A stretch of DNA of 64,000 nt from an uncultured Sphingomonadaceae bacterium (GTDB taxonomy: Bacteria; Pseudomonadota; Alphaproteobacteria; Sphingomonadales; Sphingomonadaceae). The stretch lies in contig CANMFE010000001.1 of assembly GCA_947497085.1 (NCBI GenBank), forward strand, positions 558,001 through 622,000, read 5' to 3'. Below are positions 25,923 to 36,986 of the stretch, piece after piece (positions within the stretch are counted from its first letter, which is position 1; each line of letters begins with the position of its first letter). The notes under the pieces were generated by a model. That model had not been told where the DNA came from. It did not search any database and worked only from the letters and a program-made list of their open reading frames with translations. The translations under genes and the position numbers were made by a program.

Positions 25923-27290
25923 TTAACGCAAACGACCTTTCAGTTTCGCCTTTTTGATCAGGTCACCATATTGGTGCGCCAGCAGGTGGCTCTGGATCTG
26001 TGTCACCGTGTCAACCGTCACGTTGACCACAATCAAAAGGCTGGTACCGCCCAGGAAAAAGAGCGGAATGCCCGTCTGCGCAATCACATATTCGGGCAGT
26101 ACGCAGACAAATGCCAGATAGGCCGCGCCGACAACGGTGATACGCGTCAGCACATAATCCAGATAGGTCGCCGTATTCTTGCCCGGACGGATACCCGGAA
26201 TAAAGCCGTTATTGCGCTTCAGGTTATCTGCGGTCTCTTCCGGGTTGAACACCACCGCAGTGTAGAAGAAACAGAAGAAGACAATGCCGATGGCATAGAG
26301 CGTCATGTAAAGCGGCTGGCCATGCTGCAGATACTGGTTCAGCGTGACGATAAAGCTGCCAAATGCGCTGTCGGTATTGGCGCTGTTACCGGCAAATTGC
26401 GACACGGTCAGCGGCATCAACAGCAGCGACGATGCGAAAATCGGCGGGATAACACCGGCTGTGTTGACCTTGAGCGGCAGGTGGCTGCGGTCCGCCTGCA
26501 TCACTCCGCGCTGTGTCGCGCGTTTGGGATACTGGACAAGAACGCGGCGCTGCGCACGCTCCATGAAACAGATAAAGACAATCAGGCCCAGGATCATGAC
26601 AATCAGGCCCAGGATCAGGCCGCCGGAAATCGAACCCGTGCGGCCACCTTCAAACATCTGCGCGACAAAAGTCGGCATCTGCGCGACAATGCCGGCCATG
26701 ATAATAAGCGAAACACCGTTGCCGATGCCGCGGCTGGTAATCTGTTCGCCCAGCCACATCAGGAACAATGTACCGCCGACCAGGCTGATCACCGCGCCCA
26801 CGCGAAACATGATGCCCGGTGCCACAACCGCAGCGATGCCCTGCTGTCCAGCCAGCGATTCAAGCCCGACAGCGATGAAATAGCCCTGTACAGCCGTCAG
26901 GCCAACGGTGCCATAACGCGTATATTGATTGAGCTTTTTGCGTCCGCTCTCGCCCTCTTTCTTGAGCGCGCCCAGCGTCGGCGAAAGTGCCGCTGCCAGC
27001 TGCACGACGATTGAGGCGGTAATATAGGGCATCACACCCAGCGCAATCAGGCTCATCCGCTCCAGCGAACCACCGGAAAACGTGTTGAAAATGTCGAGCA
27101 CACCGCCGCGTGTCTGATCGGCAAGGCCCGCAAGCGCGGTCGGATCAATGCCTGGCAGAGGCACAAAGCTTAAAAAACGGAATATGACAAGCGCACCAAT
27201 GGTAAACCAGATGCGGTTCTTGAGTTCAGTCGCCTGCGAGAATTTCGAAAAACTGAAATTGCTGGCGATGTTATCGGCCCGTGATGCCAT
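25923..27290 (-). CDS. secY: Protein translocase subunit SecY
   Basis: Central pore subunit of the Sec translocase, 455 residues with ten membrane segments. The ATG at 27290 (MASRADNIASNFSFSKFSQA) is chosen; the frame continues 16 codons further without family similarity. Typical stretches are RIWFTIGALVIFRFLSFVPLPGID, ALGVMPYITASIVVQL, the plug-region residues, RNGFIPGIRPGK-type NNGFIPGIRPGKNTATYLD and the final helix region ITVVGAAYLAFVCVLPEY. It lies 203 bases after rplO, with a hairpin between. Confidence 0.95.
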   Translation of the reverse strand: MASRADNIASNFSFSKFSQATELKNRIWFTIGALVIFRFLSFVPLPGIDPTALAGLADQTRGGVLDIFNTFSGGSLERMSLIALGVMPYITASIVVQLAAALSPTLGALKKEGESGRKKLNQYTRYGTVGLTAVQGYFIAVGLESLAGQQGIAAVVAPGIMFRVGAVISLVGGTLFLMWLGEQITSRGIGNGVSLIIMAGIVAQMPTFVAQMFEGGRTGSISGGLILGLIVMILGLIVFICFMERAQRRVLVQYPKRATQRGVMQADRSHLPLKVNTAGVIPPIFASSLLLMPLTVSQFAGNSANTDSAFGSFIVTLNQYLQHGQPLYMTLYAIGIVFFCFFYTAVVFNPEETADNLKRNNGFIPGIRPGKNTATYLDYVLTRITVVGAAYLAFVCVLPEYVIAQTGIPLFFLGGTSLLIVVNVTVDTVTQIQSHLLAHQYGDLIKKAKLKGRLR

Positions 27291-27434
27291 GTGCGAATTA
27301 CCTTTATCGTTTCCTGTCGCGCCGCCACGGACGCGCAAACCTAATCTTTAACGTGCCAGACGGAACATGTCGATATATACGCCGTGCCGTCTGTGGAATA
27401 TTACGGGTTCAAGGGCACAGGCCCGAGAACTAAA

Positions 27435-27469
27435 CTGCCCCGCCCTCCACATATTGGAAAGCGGGGCAG
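27435..27469 (-). terminator. Hairpin between rplO and secY, possible attenuator
   Basis: A nine-base perfect stem CTGCCCCGC / GCGGGGCAG with a 17-base loop lies in the 203-base gap between rplO and secY. On the minus strand it is followed by TTTAGTTCT, a poor T run, so partial termination or a transcript-stabilising role is as likely as full termination. secY may also have its own promoter after it. Confidence 0.5.
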
Positions 27470-27493
27470 TGATAACAAGTCCGGTGCCTGGGC

Positions 27494-28006
27494 TTACGCC
27501 TTATTCTTCGCGTCTTTTTTCGCGTTTACTTTTGGTGGCAGAACTTTTTTCTCGATAATCTCGACCTTGCCGCCCGCTTTTTCAACGGCTTCAAGTGCAC
27601 CTTTGGAAGCGCCATGTACGCTCAGGCTGATTTTCGATTTCAGTTCACCCTTGGCCAGAAGACGCACGCCATCCTTGCCTCCGCGCGCCAGACCGGCTGC
27701 TTTCAAAGCGGCATGATCAATCGTGCCTTTGGTATCAAGCTTCTTCGCATCGATGAATTTCTGGATCATGCCCAGGTTTACAATCGCATAATCAGTACCG
27801 AACGGGTTGTTGAAACCGCGTTTTGGTAGGCGCATGTGAAGTGGCATCTGACCACCGGCAAAGCCATTGATCGATACACCGGAGCGTGATTTCTGGCCTT
27901 TTTGGCCGCGTCCGCCGGTCTTGCCTTTGCCAGAACCGATACCGCGTCCGATACGCATGCGCTCTTTGCGCGCGCCCTGATTGTCTTTAAGTTCGTTAAG
28001 TTTCAT
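27494..28006 (-). CDS. rplO: 50S ribosomal protein L15
   Basis: Large-subunit protein L15, 170 residues from the ATG at 28006 ([20 protein letters not shown]). Features are the glycine/lysine-rich [20 protein letters not shown] segment and [11 protein letters not shown]. The C-terminus is lysine-rich ([12 protein letters not shown]) and somewhat longer than the usual 145-150 residues. The upstream frame to 28069 is rejected. Standard place after rpmD in the spc operon. Confidence 0.95.
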   Translation of the reverse strand: MKLNELKDNQGARKERMRIGRGIGSGKGKTGGRGQKGQKSRSGVSINGFAGGQMPLHMRLPKRGFNNPFGTDYAIVNLGMIQKFIDAKKLDTKGTIDHAALKAAGLARGGKDGVRLLAKGELKSKISLSVHGASKGALEAVEKAGGKVEIIEKKVLPPKVNAKKDAKNKA

Positions 28007-28074
28007 GTCTTGCACTCGCTTTCGCTTTAATTCGCACTGAATATTTTGCCTGCCGAAATTGGCAGGCAATGAGT

Positions 28075-28257
28075 TTAGTCCACAATTTCCACCATGTGAC
28101 GAACCGAACGGATCATGCCGCGAATTTCGGGCGTGTCTTCCAGTTCAACTTCACGGTGCATCTTGTTGAGGCCCAGACCGATCAGCGTTTTGCGCTGTAC
28201 AGCCGGACGGCGGATCGGAGAACCGGTCTGCCTGATCTTGAGCATTTTTTTAGCCAT
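28075..28257 (-). CDS. rpmD: 50S ribosomal protein L30
   Basis: Large-subunit protein L30, 60 residues, normal length. The family pattern is [20 protein letters not shown] with [20 protein letters not shown]. It lies five bases after rpsE and 68 bases before rplO, in the usual spc order. Confidence 0.94.
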   Translation of the reverse strand: MAKKMLKIRQTGSPIRRPAVQRKTLIGLGLNKMHREVELEDTPEIRGMIRSVRHMVEIVD

Positions 28258-28262
28258 TTTGA

Positions 28263-28988
28263 TTACTCCGCAATCGCTTCGGCATCAGCCTTGGCTTCCG
28301 CCTGGCTGGCGCCACCGCGGCCCAGCAGGTCAGCAACTTTCTTGCCGCGGCGCTGTGCCACTGATTTGGGGCTGGTTTGTTCAGACAAGGCCTGAAAAGT
28401 CGCCCGGATCATATTGTAAGGATTGGATGTACCAACCGATTTGGTCACAACGTCCGCAACGCCCAGGCTTTCGAAAACAGCACGCATTGGGCCGCCTGCG
28501 ATGATACCGGTACCTGCTGGCGCTGAACGCACAGTCACTTTACCGGCACCGAAACGGCCATTGCCATCATGGTGCAATGTGCGGCCTTCGCGCAGCGCAA
28601 CACGGATCATGTTTTTCTTCGCTGCGGCCGTTGCTTTGCTAATTGCCTCAGGCACTTCGCGCGCTTTACCCTTGCCGAAACCGACACGGCCAGAGCCGTC
28701 GCCAACCACAACCAGAGCGGCAAAACCGAAGCGTTTACCGCCTTTAACGGTTTTCGAAACACGGTTGATGTGCACCAGTTTTTCAATCAGCTCTTCGCCC
28801 TGATCTTCCTGGTTACGGCCACCACGACGATTGTCGCGTCCGCCGCGGCCACGGCCACGGTCGTTACCACCGCGACCACCACGGCCACTGCGCGGTGTGT
28901 TTTCCTTGGTCGCAGGAACGCCTTCAGCGCCCTGTGCCGCGCTCTGGTTTTCAGCGGCTTCGCTTGTTTTTACTTCATCAGCCATCAT
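28263..28988 (-). CDS. rpsE: 30S ribosomal protein S5 with RGG-rich N-terminal extension
   Basis: Small-subunit protein S5. The conserved S5 begins near residue 65 ([20 protein letters not shown]) and continues with [21 protein letters not shown] and [17 protein letters not shown], ending like a normal S5 with an acidic tail ([11 protein letters not shown]). The first 64 residues are an extension: acidic/Gln-rich ([16 protein letters not shown]) and then RGG-type repeats ([19 protein letters not shown]). The total of 241 residues compares with about 165-175 in E. coli. Two adjacent Met codons can serve as start. The frame is continuous, so this is no sequencing fusion. Stop and start overlap with rplR. 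Confidence 0.95.
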   Translation of the reverse strand: MMADEVKTSEAAENQSAAQGAEGVPATKENTPRSGRGGRGGNDRGRGRGGRDNRRGGRNQEDQGEELIEKLVHINRVSKTVKGGKRFGFAALVVVGDGSGRVGFGKGKAREVPEAISKATAAAKKNMIRVALREGRTLHHDGNGRFGAGKVTVRSAPAGTGIIAGGPMRAVFESLGVADVVTKSVGTSNPYNMIRATFQALSEQTSPKSVAQRRGKKVADLLGRGGASQAEAKADAEAIAE

Positions 28989-29338
28989 TAAAACTCCAGT
29001 CCGCCTTCACGCGCTGCATCAGCAAGCGCTTTTACCCGTCCGTGGAACAGGAAGCCGCCACGGTCGAATACAACCGAGGAAACACCTGCCTTTTTGGCGG
29101 CTTTTGCTATTTCAGTGCCGACTTCCGCAGCAGCCTTGCAATCCGTGCCCAGGCTTTTTGCGCCTTTTTTCAGCGATGATGCATAAGCAACGGTCTTGCC
29201 TTCCGCATCATCAATAATCTGTGCATAGATATGACGGCCTGTGCGATGGATCGACAGACGTGGGCGGCCCGAGCCGCGTTTACGAAGCGCAGAGCGAACA
29301 CGCTGGCGCCGTTTTTCGAATAAAGAGAGTTTCGCCAT
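28988..29338 (-). CDS. rplR: 50S ribosomal protein L18
   Basis: 5S-rRNA-binding protein L18, 116 residues, normal length. Conserved parts are [20 protein letters not shown] and [19 protein letters not shown] with the C-terminal [20 protein letters not shown]. It overlaps rpsE by one base and follows rplF with a 3-base gap. Confidence 0.95.
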   Translation of the reverse strand: MAKLSLFEKRRQRVRSALRKRGSGRPRLSIHRTGRHIYAQIIDDAEGKTVAYASSLKKGAKSLGTDCKAAAEVGTEIAKAAKKAGVSSVVFDRGGFLFHGRVKALADAAREGGLEF

Positions 29339-29341
29339 GGC

Positions 29342-29875
29342 TTACTTCTTCTTCCCTTCCTTGCGGAAAATATATTCGCCGCGATATTTGATACCCTTGC
29401 CTTTGTAAGGCTCCGGCTTACGCCAGCGGCGGATTTCTGCGGCCACCTGGCCAACCTGCTGCTTGTCGCTGCCCGAAATTTCGACCGTGGTCTGGTCAGG
29501 CGTCTTGATCGTGATGCCTTCCGGGATCGCAAAATCGACATCATGGCTAAAGCCAAGTTGCAATTTCAGCGTTTTGCCCTGGACATTTGCACGATAACCA
29601 ACACCGTTAATTTCCAGTACCTTGGAGAAACCTTCGGTTACACCGGTAACCAGGTTCTGCACCAATGTGCGCTGCATGCCCCAATAGGAACGTGCCCGCT
29701 TGGTCGCATTGGCAGGTTTGACCGACAGTTCATTGTCGTTCAGCTCATAGGAGATTTCATCACTCATCGGCATGCTCAGCTCACCCTTCGGTCCCTTGAC
29801 CGAAAGAACACCGCTTTCCATGCTCGCCGTGACGCCAGAAGGAATCTCTACTGCTTTCTTTCCGATACGGCTCAT
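29342..29875 (-). CDS. rplF: 50S ribosomal protein L6
   Basis: Large-subunit protein L6 near the factor-binding centre, 177 residues. It starts [15 protein letters not shown] and ends with the signature [20 protein letters not shown]. Spacing to rpsH (2 bases) and rplR (3 bases) shows a coupled operon. Confidence 0.95.
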   Translation of the reverse strand: MSRIGKKAVEIPSGVTASMESGVLSVKGPKGELSMPMSDEISYELNDNELSVKPANATKRARSYWGMQRTLVQNLVTGVTEGFSKVLEINGVGYRANVQGKTLKLQLGFSHDVDFAIPEGITIKTPDQTTVEISGSDKQQVGQVAAEIRRWRKPEPYKGKGIKYRGEYIFRKEGKKK

Positions 29876-29877
29876 GA

Positions 29878-30273
29878 TTAGAACACCTCTGCCAGTATCT
29901 CGCCACCGACATTCTCTTCGCGCGCTTCGGCGTCGGAAAGAACACCGCGGGGTGTCGATACGATGGTTATGCCAAGGCCGTTTCGAACATGCGGCAGCTC
30001 TTTGGAAGCCGAATAGACGCGGCGACCGGGTTTCGATACGCGCGCTACATGTTTGATAGCCGGCTGGCCTTCAAAATATTTCAGTTCGATGCGCAGGCCG
30101 GCGTGGCGGCCCAGCTCTTCTTCGCTGTAACCGCGAATATAGCCTTCACGCTGCAACACGTCCAATACGCGGGCACGCAGTTTGGAAGCGGGGCTGACCA
30201 CGCTGTCCATGCGGGCACGCTGGCCGTTGCGGATACGGGTGAGCATATCACCCAATGGATCTGTCATTGCCAT
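29878..30273 (-). CDS. rpsH: 30S ribosomal protein S8
   Basis: Small-subunit protein S8, 131 residues. It begins [18 protein letters not shown] after two leading residues and ends [20 protein letters not shown] plus a short tail, the family signature. In E. coli S8 represses the spc operon; whether this holds here is not visible. Standard order rpsN-rpsH-rplF. Confidence 0.95.
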   Translation of the reverse strand: MAMTDPLGDMLTRIRNGQRARMDSVVSPASKLRARVLDVLQREGYIRGYSEEELGRHAGLRIELKYFEGQPAIKHVARVSKPGRRVYSASKELPHVRNGLGITIVSTPRGVLSDAEAREENVGGEILAEVF

Positions 30274-30285
30274 TTTATCTTATCC

Positions 30286-30591
30286 TTACCAGCTCGATTT
30301 CGTGACGCCGGGGATCAGGCCTTTATTGGCCAGATCGCGCAATTCAATGCGGCACAGTCCGAATTTGCGATAATAACCGCGTGGGCGGCCCGTTGTGTTA
30401 CAGCGGTTGCGCACACGTGTCGGGTTACCGTTACGGGGGATTTCAGCCATTTTCAGACGCGCCATCAGGCGTTCCGTCTCATCAAGAGACTTGTCGTCCG
30501 CAATTGCTTTCAGTTTCGCATACTGGCCGGCGTATTTCTTCACCATCCGTTTGCGCTTTTCGTTTTTGTTAATAGAACTCAGTTTCGCCAT
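30286..30591 (-). CDS. rpsN: 30S ribosomal protein S14
   Basis: Small-subunit protein S14, 101 residues, the long form that does not bind zinc (no CxxC pairs). The [20 protein letters not shown] signature is present and the end is PGVTKSSW. Located between rplE and rpsH as usual. Confidence 0.95.
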   Translation of the reverse strand: MAKLSSINKNEKRKRMVKKYAGQYAKLKAIADDKSLDETERLMARLKMAEIPRNGNPTRVRNRCNTTGRPRGYYRKFGLCRIELRDLANKGLIPGVTKSSW

Positions 30592-30634
30592 GACTTAAGC
30601 TCTCCTTTCTTGGGAGAGGATGCGGCAGCTGCAC

Positions 30635-31219
30635 TTAGGCAGCCGCTTTATCCTCTGTTTCTTCGGCCGGGAACGGGAACCCGAACAGACGCAGCAATTC
30701 ACGTGCTTCATCGTCGGTCTTCGCGGACGTTGTTACGATCACATCCATGCCCCGGACCTTTTCGATCTGGTCATAGCTGATTTCGGGAAATACGATCTGC
30801 TCTTTCAGGCCCATGGCATAGTTGCCACGGCCATCAAAGCTTTTCGGGTTCAGGCCGCGAAAGTCACGGATACGCGGCATGGCCACGGTGACAAAACGGT
30901 CCAGGAATTCGTACATGCGTTCCCGGCGCAGCGTCACTTTACAGCCAATCGGCATGCCTTCGCGCAGCTTGAAGGTCGCAATTGATGTTTTCGCTTTGGT
31001 AATCACAGGCTTTTGGCCCGCAATCAGCTCCATTTCAGCGGCAGCAGTTGCAACTTTTTTCTTGTCCTGACTGGCTTCACCCACACCCATGTTCAGAACG
31101 ATCTTTTCGATCTTCGGAACTTCCATGTGGTTTTTATAACCGAATTTCTCGGTCATCGCCTTGACGATTTCATCGTCATATTTCTTGCGCATCCGCGCTA
31201 CATACTTATCAGCCATCAA
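30635..31219 (-). CDS. rplE: 50S ribosomal protein L5
   Basis: 5S-rRNA-binding protein L5, 194 residues. Conserved segments are [40 protein letters not shown] and [21 protein letters not shown] short acidic tail (EETEDKAAA) is added after the FPF ending. Two Met codons stand at the start; the first overlaps the rplX stop. Confidence 0.95.
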   Translation of the reverse strand: MMADKYVARMRKKYDDEIVKAMTEKFGYKNHMEVPKIEKIVLNMGVGEASQDKKKVATAAAEMELIAGQKPVITKAKTSIATFKLREGMPIGCKVTLRRERMYEFLDRFVTVAMPRIRDFRGLNPKSFDGRGNYAMGLKEQIVFPEISYDQIEKVRGMDVIVTTSAKTDDEARELLRLFGFPFPAEETEDKAAA

Positions 31220-31529
31220 TCGTCTCCCCGGACTTTACAGCCACACGGACTTTCTTGCCGTCTTTCTCTTCGATCCGTACGCGGGTTGCCTTGCCATCTT
31301 TCGGATCGGCAATCGCTACTTTCGAAATATGCAGAGGCGCTTCAATGCGGTCGATGCCGCCTTCAGGGTTCTGCTGTGTCGGTTTGCGGTGACGGGTCAT
31401 CATGTTAACGCCGGACACAAGAACCTTGCCATCCTTTGGCATTACCTGTGTAACATTACCGGTCTTGCCCTTGTCCTTGCCGGACAGAACAACAACCTCG
31501 TCGCCTTTTTTGATCTTTGCTAGTGCCAT
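31209..31529 (-). CDS. rplX: 50S ribosomal protein L24
   Basis: Assembly-initiating protein L24, 106 residues, with the KOW motif [20 protein letters not shown] at the N-terminus and [20 protein letters not shown]. It overlaps the rplE start by 11 bases and follows rplN with a 2-base gap. Confidence 0.95.
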   Translation of the reverse strand: MALAKIKKGDEVVVLSGKDKGKTGNVTQVMPKDGKVLVSGVNMMTRHRKPTQQNPEGGIDRIEAPLHISKVAIADPKDGKATRVRIEEKDGKKVRVAVKSGETIDG

Positions 31530-31531
31530 GG

Positions 31532-31900
31532 TTAGAGCACCTCCGGAGCCAGGCTGATGATCTTCATGTGCCGCTTGGCGCGCAATTCGCGGACCACGGG
31601 GCCAAAGATACGTGTGCCAATCGGCTCATCGCTTTTGTTGATGAGAACAGCCGCGTTACCGTCAAAACGGATAACGCTGCCGTCTGCACGGCGGATGTCC
31701 TTGCGGGTACGCACGATGACAGCGCGGTGCACGTCACCTTTTTTGACTTTGCCGCGCGGTGCCGCTTCCTTCACGGAAACAACAATCGTGTCACCCACAC
31801 CGGCAAAGCGGCGTTTCGAACCACCCAGCACCTTGATGCACTGGACGCGCTTGGCACCGCTGTTATCAGCGACCTCAAGATTTGATTGCATCTGGATCAT
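31532..31900 (-). CDS. rplN: 50S ribosomal protein L14
   Basis: Large-subunit protein L14, 122 residues, exactly the usual length. Starts [20 protein letters not shown] and carries the signature [18 protein letters not shown]; ends [10 protein letters not shown]. Lies between rpsQ and rplX. Confidence 0.96.
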   Translation of the reverse strand: MIQMQSNLEVADNSGAKRVQCIKVLGGSKRRFAGVGDTIVVSVKEAAPRGKVKKGDVHRAVIVRTRKDIRRADGSVIRFDGNAAVLINKSDEPIGTRIFGPVVRELRAKRHMKIISLAPEVL

Positions 31901-31963
31901 GGACCCAATTCCTTCTCGTTAGGCTTGCCGGATTATTCCGGTAGTTCCGTTACTATTTTGCCT

Positions 31964-32209
31964 TTAGGAGGCGGCTTTACCCGCTTCCATGACTTTCCAT
32001 GTTTTCAGCTTTGAATAAGGCTTTGTTTCCTCAATGCTGACAACGTCACCTTCTTTGTGCGCATTGCCTTCATCATGGGCATGGTATTTTTTCGAGCGGC
32101 GCATAATTTTACCGTAAAGCGGATGTTTGATTTTCCGTTCTACCAATACGACCACCGTCTTGTCGGTCTTGTCGGAGACCACTGTTCCTGTCAGCACGCG
32201 TTTAGGCAT
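31964..32209 (-). CDS. rpsQ: 30S ribosomal protein S17
   Basis: Primary rRNA-binding protein S17, 81 residues. The OB-fold sequence [20 protein letters not shown] and [20 protein letters not shown] are characteristic. It lies 12 bases after rpmC and 63 before rplN. Confidence 0.95.
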   Translation of the reverse strand: MPKRVLTGTVVSDKTDKTVVVLVERKIKHPLYGKIMRRSKKYHAHDEGNAHKEGDVVSIEETKPYSKLKTWKVMEAGKAAS

Positions 32210-32221
32210 GTCTTAGCCTCC

Positions 32222-32431
32222 TCAAGCTTTGGCAGCGGCGGCGCGTGCACGCTCGCCCTGCAATGTTTTGATACGCGCGATGTCACGGCGGACAATTTTA
32301 ACGCGAGCCGGTTTTTCCAGCTGGTTGGTCGCCGCCTGGAAACGCAGGTTGAATGCCTCACGCTTCAGTTCGGTGAGTTCAGCGGACAGCTCATCGTCTG
32401 TCTTGGTTTTGAAATCTTCCATTTTGCTCAT
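32222..32431 (-). CDS. rpmC: 50S ribosomal protein L29
   Basis: Large-subunit protein L29 at the tunnel exit, 69 residues: two helices with [20 protein letters not shown] and [20 protein letters not shown]. Three bases separate it from rplP. Confidence 0.95.
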   Translation of the reverse strand: MSKMEDFKTKTDDELSAELTELKREAFNLRFQAATNQLEKPARVKIVRRDIARIKTLQGERARAAAAKA

Positions 32432-32434
32432 CGC

Positions 32435-32866
32435 TTACGCTCCCAGATGTGACGTATCGCCAAGGCGGGCCACAACTTTCGTTTTAATTGGCAGTTTCAT
32501 CGCCGCGCGCTCGAAAGCGACCGCTGCGATTGGGCCAGGAACGCCGTCCAGTTCAAACAGGATCCGGCCCGGTTTCACGCGTGCGGCCCAATATTCGACG
32601 CTACCCTTACCTTTACCCTGGCGGACTTCGGCAGGTTTTTTCGATACAGGCACATCGGGAAACACACGGATCCACAAACGACCCTGACGGCGGATGTGAC
32701 GTGTGATCGCACGGCGAGCTGCCTCGATCTGGCGCGCGGTAATCCGCTCTGGCTCCATGGCTTTCAGGCCATAAGACCCGAAATTCAGTGTTGTACCGCC
32801 GGGCGCATTGCCCTTGATCTTGCCTTTAAAGGCCTTGCGGTATTTCATTTTCTTAGGTTGCAGCAT
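32435..32866 (-). CDS. rplP: 50S ribosomal protein L16
   Basis: Large-subunit protein L16 near the A/P sites, 143 residues. Starts [20 protein letters not shown] and includes [20 protein letters not shown] and the RMGKGKG-like [16 protein letters not shown]. Follows rpsC with a 35-base gap. Confidence 0.95.
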   Translation of the reverse strand: MLQPKKMKYRKAFKGKIKGNAPGGTTLNFGSYGLKAMEPERITARQIEAARRAITRHIRRQGRLWIRVFPDVPVSKKPAEVRQGKGKGSVEYWAARVKPGRILFELDGVPGPIAAVAFERAAMKLPIKTKVVARLGDTSHLGA

Positions 32867-32901
32867 TTTCTTAGCTTTCCTCTATCAGTAATCCGCCACG
32901 C

Positions 32902-33597
32902 TTAACGCGCTGGACGAACGCCCGAAGTTTGCGCTTCCATCATCAGGCGGTCCTGGGCCATGGGGTCATGTCCAAGGATTTCACCTTTGAAAATCCATGT
33001 CTTGATGCCGATAATGCCATATGCAGTCAGCGCTTCGGCTTCGGCATAGTCAACATTGGCACGCAGCGTGTGCAGCGGAACCCGGCCTTCACGGTACCAT
33101 TCAACACGCGCGATTTCAGCGCCGCCCAAACGGCCACCACATGTGATTTTGATACCTTCTGCGCCCAGACGCAGTGCAGACTGCACAGCGCGCTTCATGG
33201 CACGGCGGAATGCGACACGGCGGATAAGCTGGTCGGCAATACCCTGCGCCACAAGCTTGGCGTCGATTTCAGGCTTGCGAATTTCAACAATGTTGAGCTT
33301 CACTTCGCTGTCAGTCATTTTCGCAAGAGCGCCGCGCAGCTTTTCAATATCCGCGCCTTTCTTGCCAATGATCACGCCAGGACGCGCTGCATAAATGGAT
33401 ACGCGGCACAGTTTCGCTGGACGTTCGATAACAACTTTTGAAATCGCTGCCTGTGGCACCGTTTTCAAAACATATTTGCGGATCTCGATATCTTCTTTCA
33501 GAAGCTGCGCATAGTCACGGCCTTCCGCATACCAGCGGCTGTCCCATGTGCGGTTGATCTGAAGACGCAGACCGATTGGATTACTCTTCTGACCCAT
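32902..33597 (-). CDS. rpsC: 30S ribosomal protein S3
   Basis: Small-subunit protein S3, part of the mRNA entry helicase site, 231 residues. Starts [20 protein letters not shown]; the KH domain holds [20 protein letters not shown]; a later signature is [20 protein letters not shown]. Its ATG overlaps the rplV stop by one base. Confidence 0.96.
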   Translation of the reverse strand: MGQKSNPIGLRLQINRTWDSRWYAEGRDYAQLLKEDIEIRKYVLKTVPQAAISKVVIERPAKLCRVSIYAARPGVIIGKKGADIEKLRGALAKMTDSEVKLNIVEIRKPEIDAKLVAQGIADQLIRRVAFRRAMKRAVQSALRLGAEGIKITCGGRLGGAEIARVEWYREGRVPLHTLRANVDYAEAEALTAYGIIGIKTWIFKGEILGHDPMAQDRLMMEAQTSGVRPAR

Positions 33598-33974
33598 TAT
33601 GCTTCCTCCTGCTCACGGACAACGATGCGCAGACGGCTGAATGGCTTCAGTATCTGGCTGGAACGGCCACGTGCACGCGTTGTGAAACGCTTCATCGTGA
33701 TCGCCTTGCCCACGCTGGCTTCCTTGACGATGAGCGAGTCAACGTCGAGATTATGGTTGTTTTCCGCATTGGCGATGGCAGATGCCAACACCTTGCGCGC
33801 TTCCACGGCCATGGCTTTATTGGAAAAAGACAGGATGTTCATCGCGTCTTCGGCTTTCTTGCCACGGATCAGACCGGCTACGAGATTCAGCTTCTGCGCG
33901 CTACCACGGATGGTGGTACCTACGGACAGGGCCTCTTTCTCGTCAACGCGGCGGGGTGAGGATGACTTACCCAT
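33597..33974 (-). CDS. rplV: 50S ribosomal protein L22
   Basis: Tunnel-wall protein L22, 125 residues. Conserved parts are [20 protein letters not shown] and the beta-hairpin region [20 protein letters not shown], which reaches into the exit tunnel. One-base overlaps with rpsS and rpsC. Confidence 0.95.
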   Translation of the reverse strand: MGKSSSPRRVDEKEALSVGTTIRGSAQKLNLVAGLIRGKKAEDAMNILSFSNKAMAVEARKVLASAIANAENNHNLDVDSLIVKEASVGKAITMKRFTTRARGRSSQILKPFSRLRIVVREQEEA

Positions 33975-34249
33975 TATTTCTTACCCTTTTTGTCTGCAGC
34001 ATGGCCCGGGAACGAGCGTGTGGGAGCGAACTCACCCAGCTTGTGCCCAACCATGTCTTCATTGACCGATACCGGGATAAATTTATGGCCGTTATAGACG
34101 TTGAACGTCAGGCCGACGAAATCAGGAAGAACCGTAGAGCGGCGCGACCAGGTCTTGATCGGCGCACGGCCACCAGCTTCCTGGGCTTCCTGTGCTTTTT
34201 TCAGCAAATGCAGGTCGACAAAAGGACCTTTCCAGACGGAACGAGCCAT
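33974..34249 (-). CDS. rpsS: 30S ribosomal protein S19
   Basis: Small-subunit protein S19, 91 residues, with [20 protein letters not shown] at the start and the signature [19 protein letters not shown] plus [15 protein letters not shown]. It follows rplB after three bases. Confidence 0.96.
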   Translation of the reverse strand: MARSVWKGPFVDLHLLKKAQEAQEAGGRAPIKTWSRRSTVLPDFVGLTFNVYNGHKFIPVSVNEDMVGHKLGEFAPTRSFPGHAADKKGKK

Positions 34250-34252
34250 GAC

Positions 34253-35089
<837 letters not shown>

Positions 35090-35112
35090 ATCTAATTCCT
35101 ATCCCTCGGACC

Positions 35113-35424
35113 TTAAACGCCTGTGGTGACATCGATTGAGTCACCTTCAGCGAGTGTTACGATGGCTTTTTTGACATCATTGCGGCGATAGGGGCGGCCT
35201 TTCCACTTTTTGACCTTACCCTTGGTGACCAGCGTGTTCACGCCGGTGACCTTAACGTCGAACAATGCCTCGACAGCAGCCTTGATTTCAGGCTTGGTCG
35301 AAGTGCCGGACACCTTGAAAACAACAGCGTTATGCTCGGAAAGCAACGTTGATTTCTCGGTGATGTGCGGAGCGACAATCACATCATAGTGACGACTGTC
35401 GATTGTGTCTTTCTTTTTAGCCAT
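35113..35424 (-). CDS. rplW: 50S ribosomal protein L23
   Basis: Protein L23 at the tunnel exit, a docking site for trigger factor and SRP, 103 residues from the ATG at 35424 ([20 protein letters not shown]). The [10 protein letters not shown] motif and the C-terminal [20 protein letters not shown] are typical. The start overlaps the rplD stop by eight bases; the frame's earlier start at 35448 is rejected. Confidence 0.94.
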   Translation of the reverse strand: MAKKKDTIDSRHYDVIVAPHITEKSTLLSEHNAVVFKVSGTSTKPEIKAAVEALFDVKVTGVNTLVTKGKVKKWKGRPYRRNDVKKAIVTLAEGDSIDVTTGV

Positions 35425-36043
35425 TGAAACGCGCCTCCAGCTTTTCAACCGCCGCGCGGGTCAGCACCAGCGTGTCGTGTTTCAGAATGTCATAAACGTT
35501 CGCACCAGCCGCCGGCATTGTGTTGACACCGATCAGGTTCGATGACGCCTTGCGAAAATCATCATTCACTGCATCACCGTCAATCACGAGAGCGGTTTTG
35601 CCAAAGCCAAGCTTATCGAGCTGGCCTTTCAGCAATTTGGTCTTCGCGTCCTTCATGGCCAGATCGTCGATAACGACAATGCTGTCAGTCTTGGCCTTGG
35701 AAGACAGGGCCATTTTCAGGCCCAGTGTGCGAACTTTTTTGTTCAGCGACGGGTTAAAGTCACGCTTGCGCGCACCATGCGCTTTACCACCACCGATAAA
35801 GATAGGGGCACGGCGATCACCGTGACGGGCTGTACCGCCACCTTTTTGATTACCGAACTTCTTGCCGGTGCGGGCAATGTCGCTACGCTCACGCGTTGGA
35901 CGCGCTGTGGCACGGCGCTTTTCAAGCTGCCATGTAACAACACGGTGCAGAATGTCTGCGCGCGGCTCAACGCCGAACACGTCATCATTCAGATCGATAT
36001 CGCCCTTGGCTTTCGCGTCGAGGGTTTTTACCTTGAGCTTCAT
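35417..36043 (-). CDS. rplD: 50S ribosomal protein L4
   Basis: Protein L4, 208 residues, with the long loop [20 protein letters not shown]...HGDRRAP that lines the exit tunnel. In E. coli L4 represses the S10 operon by acting on its leader; the leader here is changed by repeats and a terminator (36934-37160), so that mode may differ. Three bases after rplC. Confidence 0.95.
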   Translation of the reverse strand: MKLKVKTLDAKAKGDIDLNDDVFGVEPRADILHRVVTWQLEKRRATARPTRERSDIARTGKKFGNQKGGGTARHGDRRAPIFIGGGKAHGARKRDFNPSLNKKVRTLGLKMALSSKAKTDSIVVIDDLAMKDAKTKLLKGQLDKLGFGKTALVIDGDAVNDDFRKASSNLIGVNTMPAAGANVYDILKHDTLVLTRAAVEKLEARFNG

Positions 36044-36046
36044 GGC

Positions 36047-36880
36047 TTAACCCTCCTTGTTTTCTGTTGCGGCATCATCAGCCTCGGGTTTCTTTGCAGC
36101 TGCAGCTTCAATCTCGGCCTGTGTAGGACCTTTTGGAGCCTCATGCTCAGCGGCGGCTTCCACCATACCCGCTGGCGCGTCTTCAGTTGCGGTTTCATCT
36201 GCGTTCCGGCGCATGGCACCGGGGAATGGCGCATCTTCAGGTACCGGATGCTTGACAGCATCACGCACCATCAACCAGCCACCTTTGGAACCAGGCACAG
36301 AGCCCTTCACAAAGATAAGGCCGCGCGACGCATCGGTGCGAACCACTTCCAGGTTCTGCTGCGTGCGGAAACGATCACCCATGTGACCCGCCATTTTCTT
36401 ATTCTTGAAAACCTTACCAGGATCCTGGCGGTTACCCGTCGAACCGTGTGAACGGTGAGAGAGCGAGACACCGTGTGTCGCGCGCAGACCACCAAAGCCC
36501 CAGCGCTTCATGGCACCGGCAAAGCCCTTACCCTGGGTGCGACCCTGAATGTCCACCATCTGACCGGCAATAAAGTGGTCAGCTGTGACACGGGCACCAA
36601 CAGGAAGCAGCGCATCTTCACCGCTTACGCGGAATTCGGCGACGCGCGCCTTTGGTTCAACTTCAGCCTTGGCGAAATGTTCGCGCTGCGGCTTGTTAAC
36701 ATTTTTAGATTTCGCGGCACCGGCACCGAGCTGAACAGCAAAATAGCCGTCGCGCTCTTCTGTCCGGGCGGAAACAACCTGACAATCTTCCAGCGAAAGA
36801 ACTGTCACCGGAACGTGCCGGCCGTCTTCCTGAAAGAGTCGTGTCATCCCGACTTTTTTCGCGATCACGCCTGTACGCAT
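36047..36880 (-). CDS. rplC: 50S ribosomal protein L3 with acidic C-terminal tail
   Basis: Protein L3, first binding protein of the large subunit. Residues 1-220 are ordinary ([78 protein letters not shown]). A tail of about 55 residues follows ([20 protein letters not shown] and onward), rich in Ala and Glu, so the total of 277 residues exceeds the usual 205-215. AAGGAG lies upstream of the ATG. A GCCCC/GGGGC hairpin (36901-36926) lies in its leader. Confidence 0.95.
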   Translation of the reverse strand: MRTGVIAKKVGMTRLFQEDGRHVPVTVLSLEDCQVVSARTEERDGYFAVQLGAGAAKSKNVNKPQREHFAKAEVEPKARVAEFRVSGEDALLPVGARVTADHFIAGQMVDIQGRTQGKGFAGAMKRWGFGGLRATHGVSLSHRSHGSTGNRQDPGKVFKNKKMAGHMGDRFRTQQNLEVVRTDASRGLIFVKGSVPGSKGGWLMVRDAVKHPVPEDAPFPGAMRRNADETATEDAPAGMVEAAAEHEAPKGPTQAEIEAAAAKKPEADDAATENKEG

Positions 36881-36933
36881 GACCCATTCTCCTTACAGAG
36901 GCCCCGCAGCACCATTGCCAGGGGGCGTGAATT

Positions 36934-36966
36934 AAAAAAACCCTGCAAGACTTTACGCCCTGCAGG
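36934..36966 (-). terminator. Rho-independent terminator between rpsJ and rplC
   Basis: On the minus strand the stem CCTGCA / TGCAGG (extended by AA/TT and a G-C mismatch region, loop about 13 bases) is followed directly by seven T (plus-strand A run 36934-36940). It lies about 200 bases past the rpsJ stop and 54 bases before the rplC start. This would end or reduce transcripts from rpsJ, so rplC onward probably has its own promoter or an attenuation step. Confidence 0.75.
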
Positions 36967-36986
36967 TTCAACCCAATGCGAATTAT

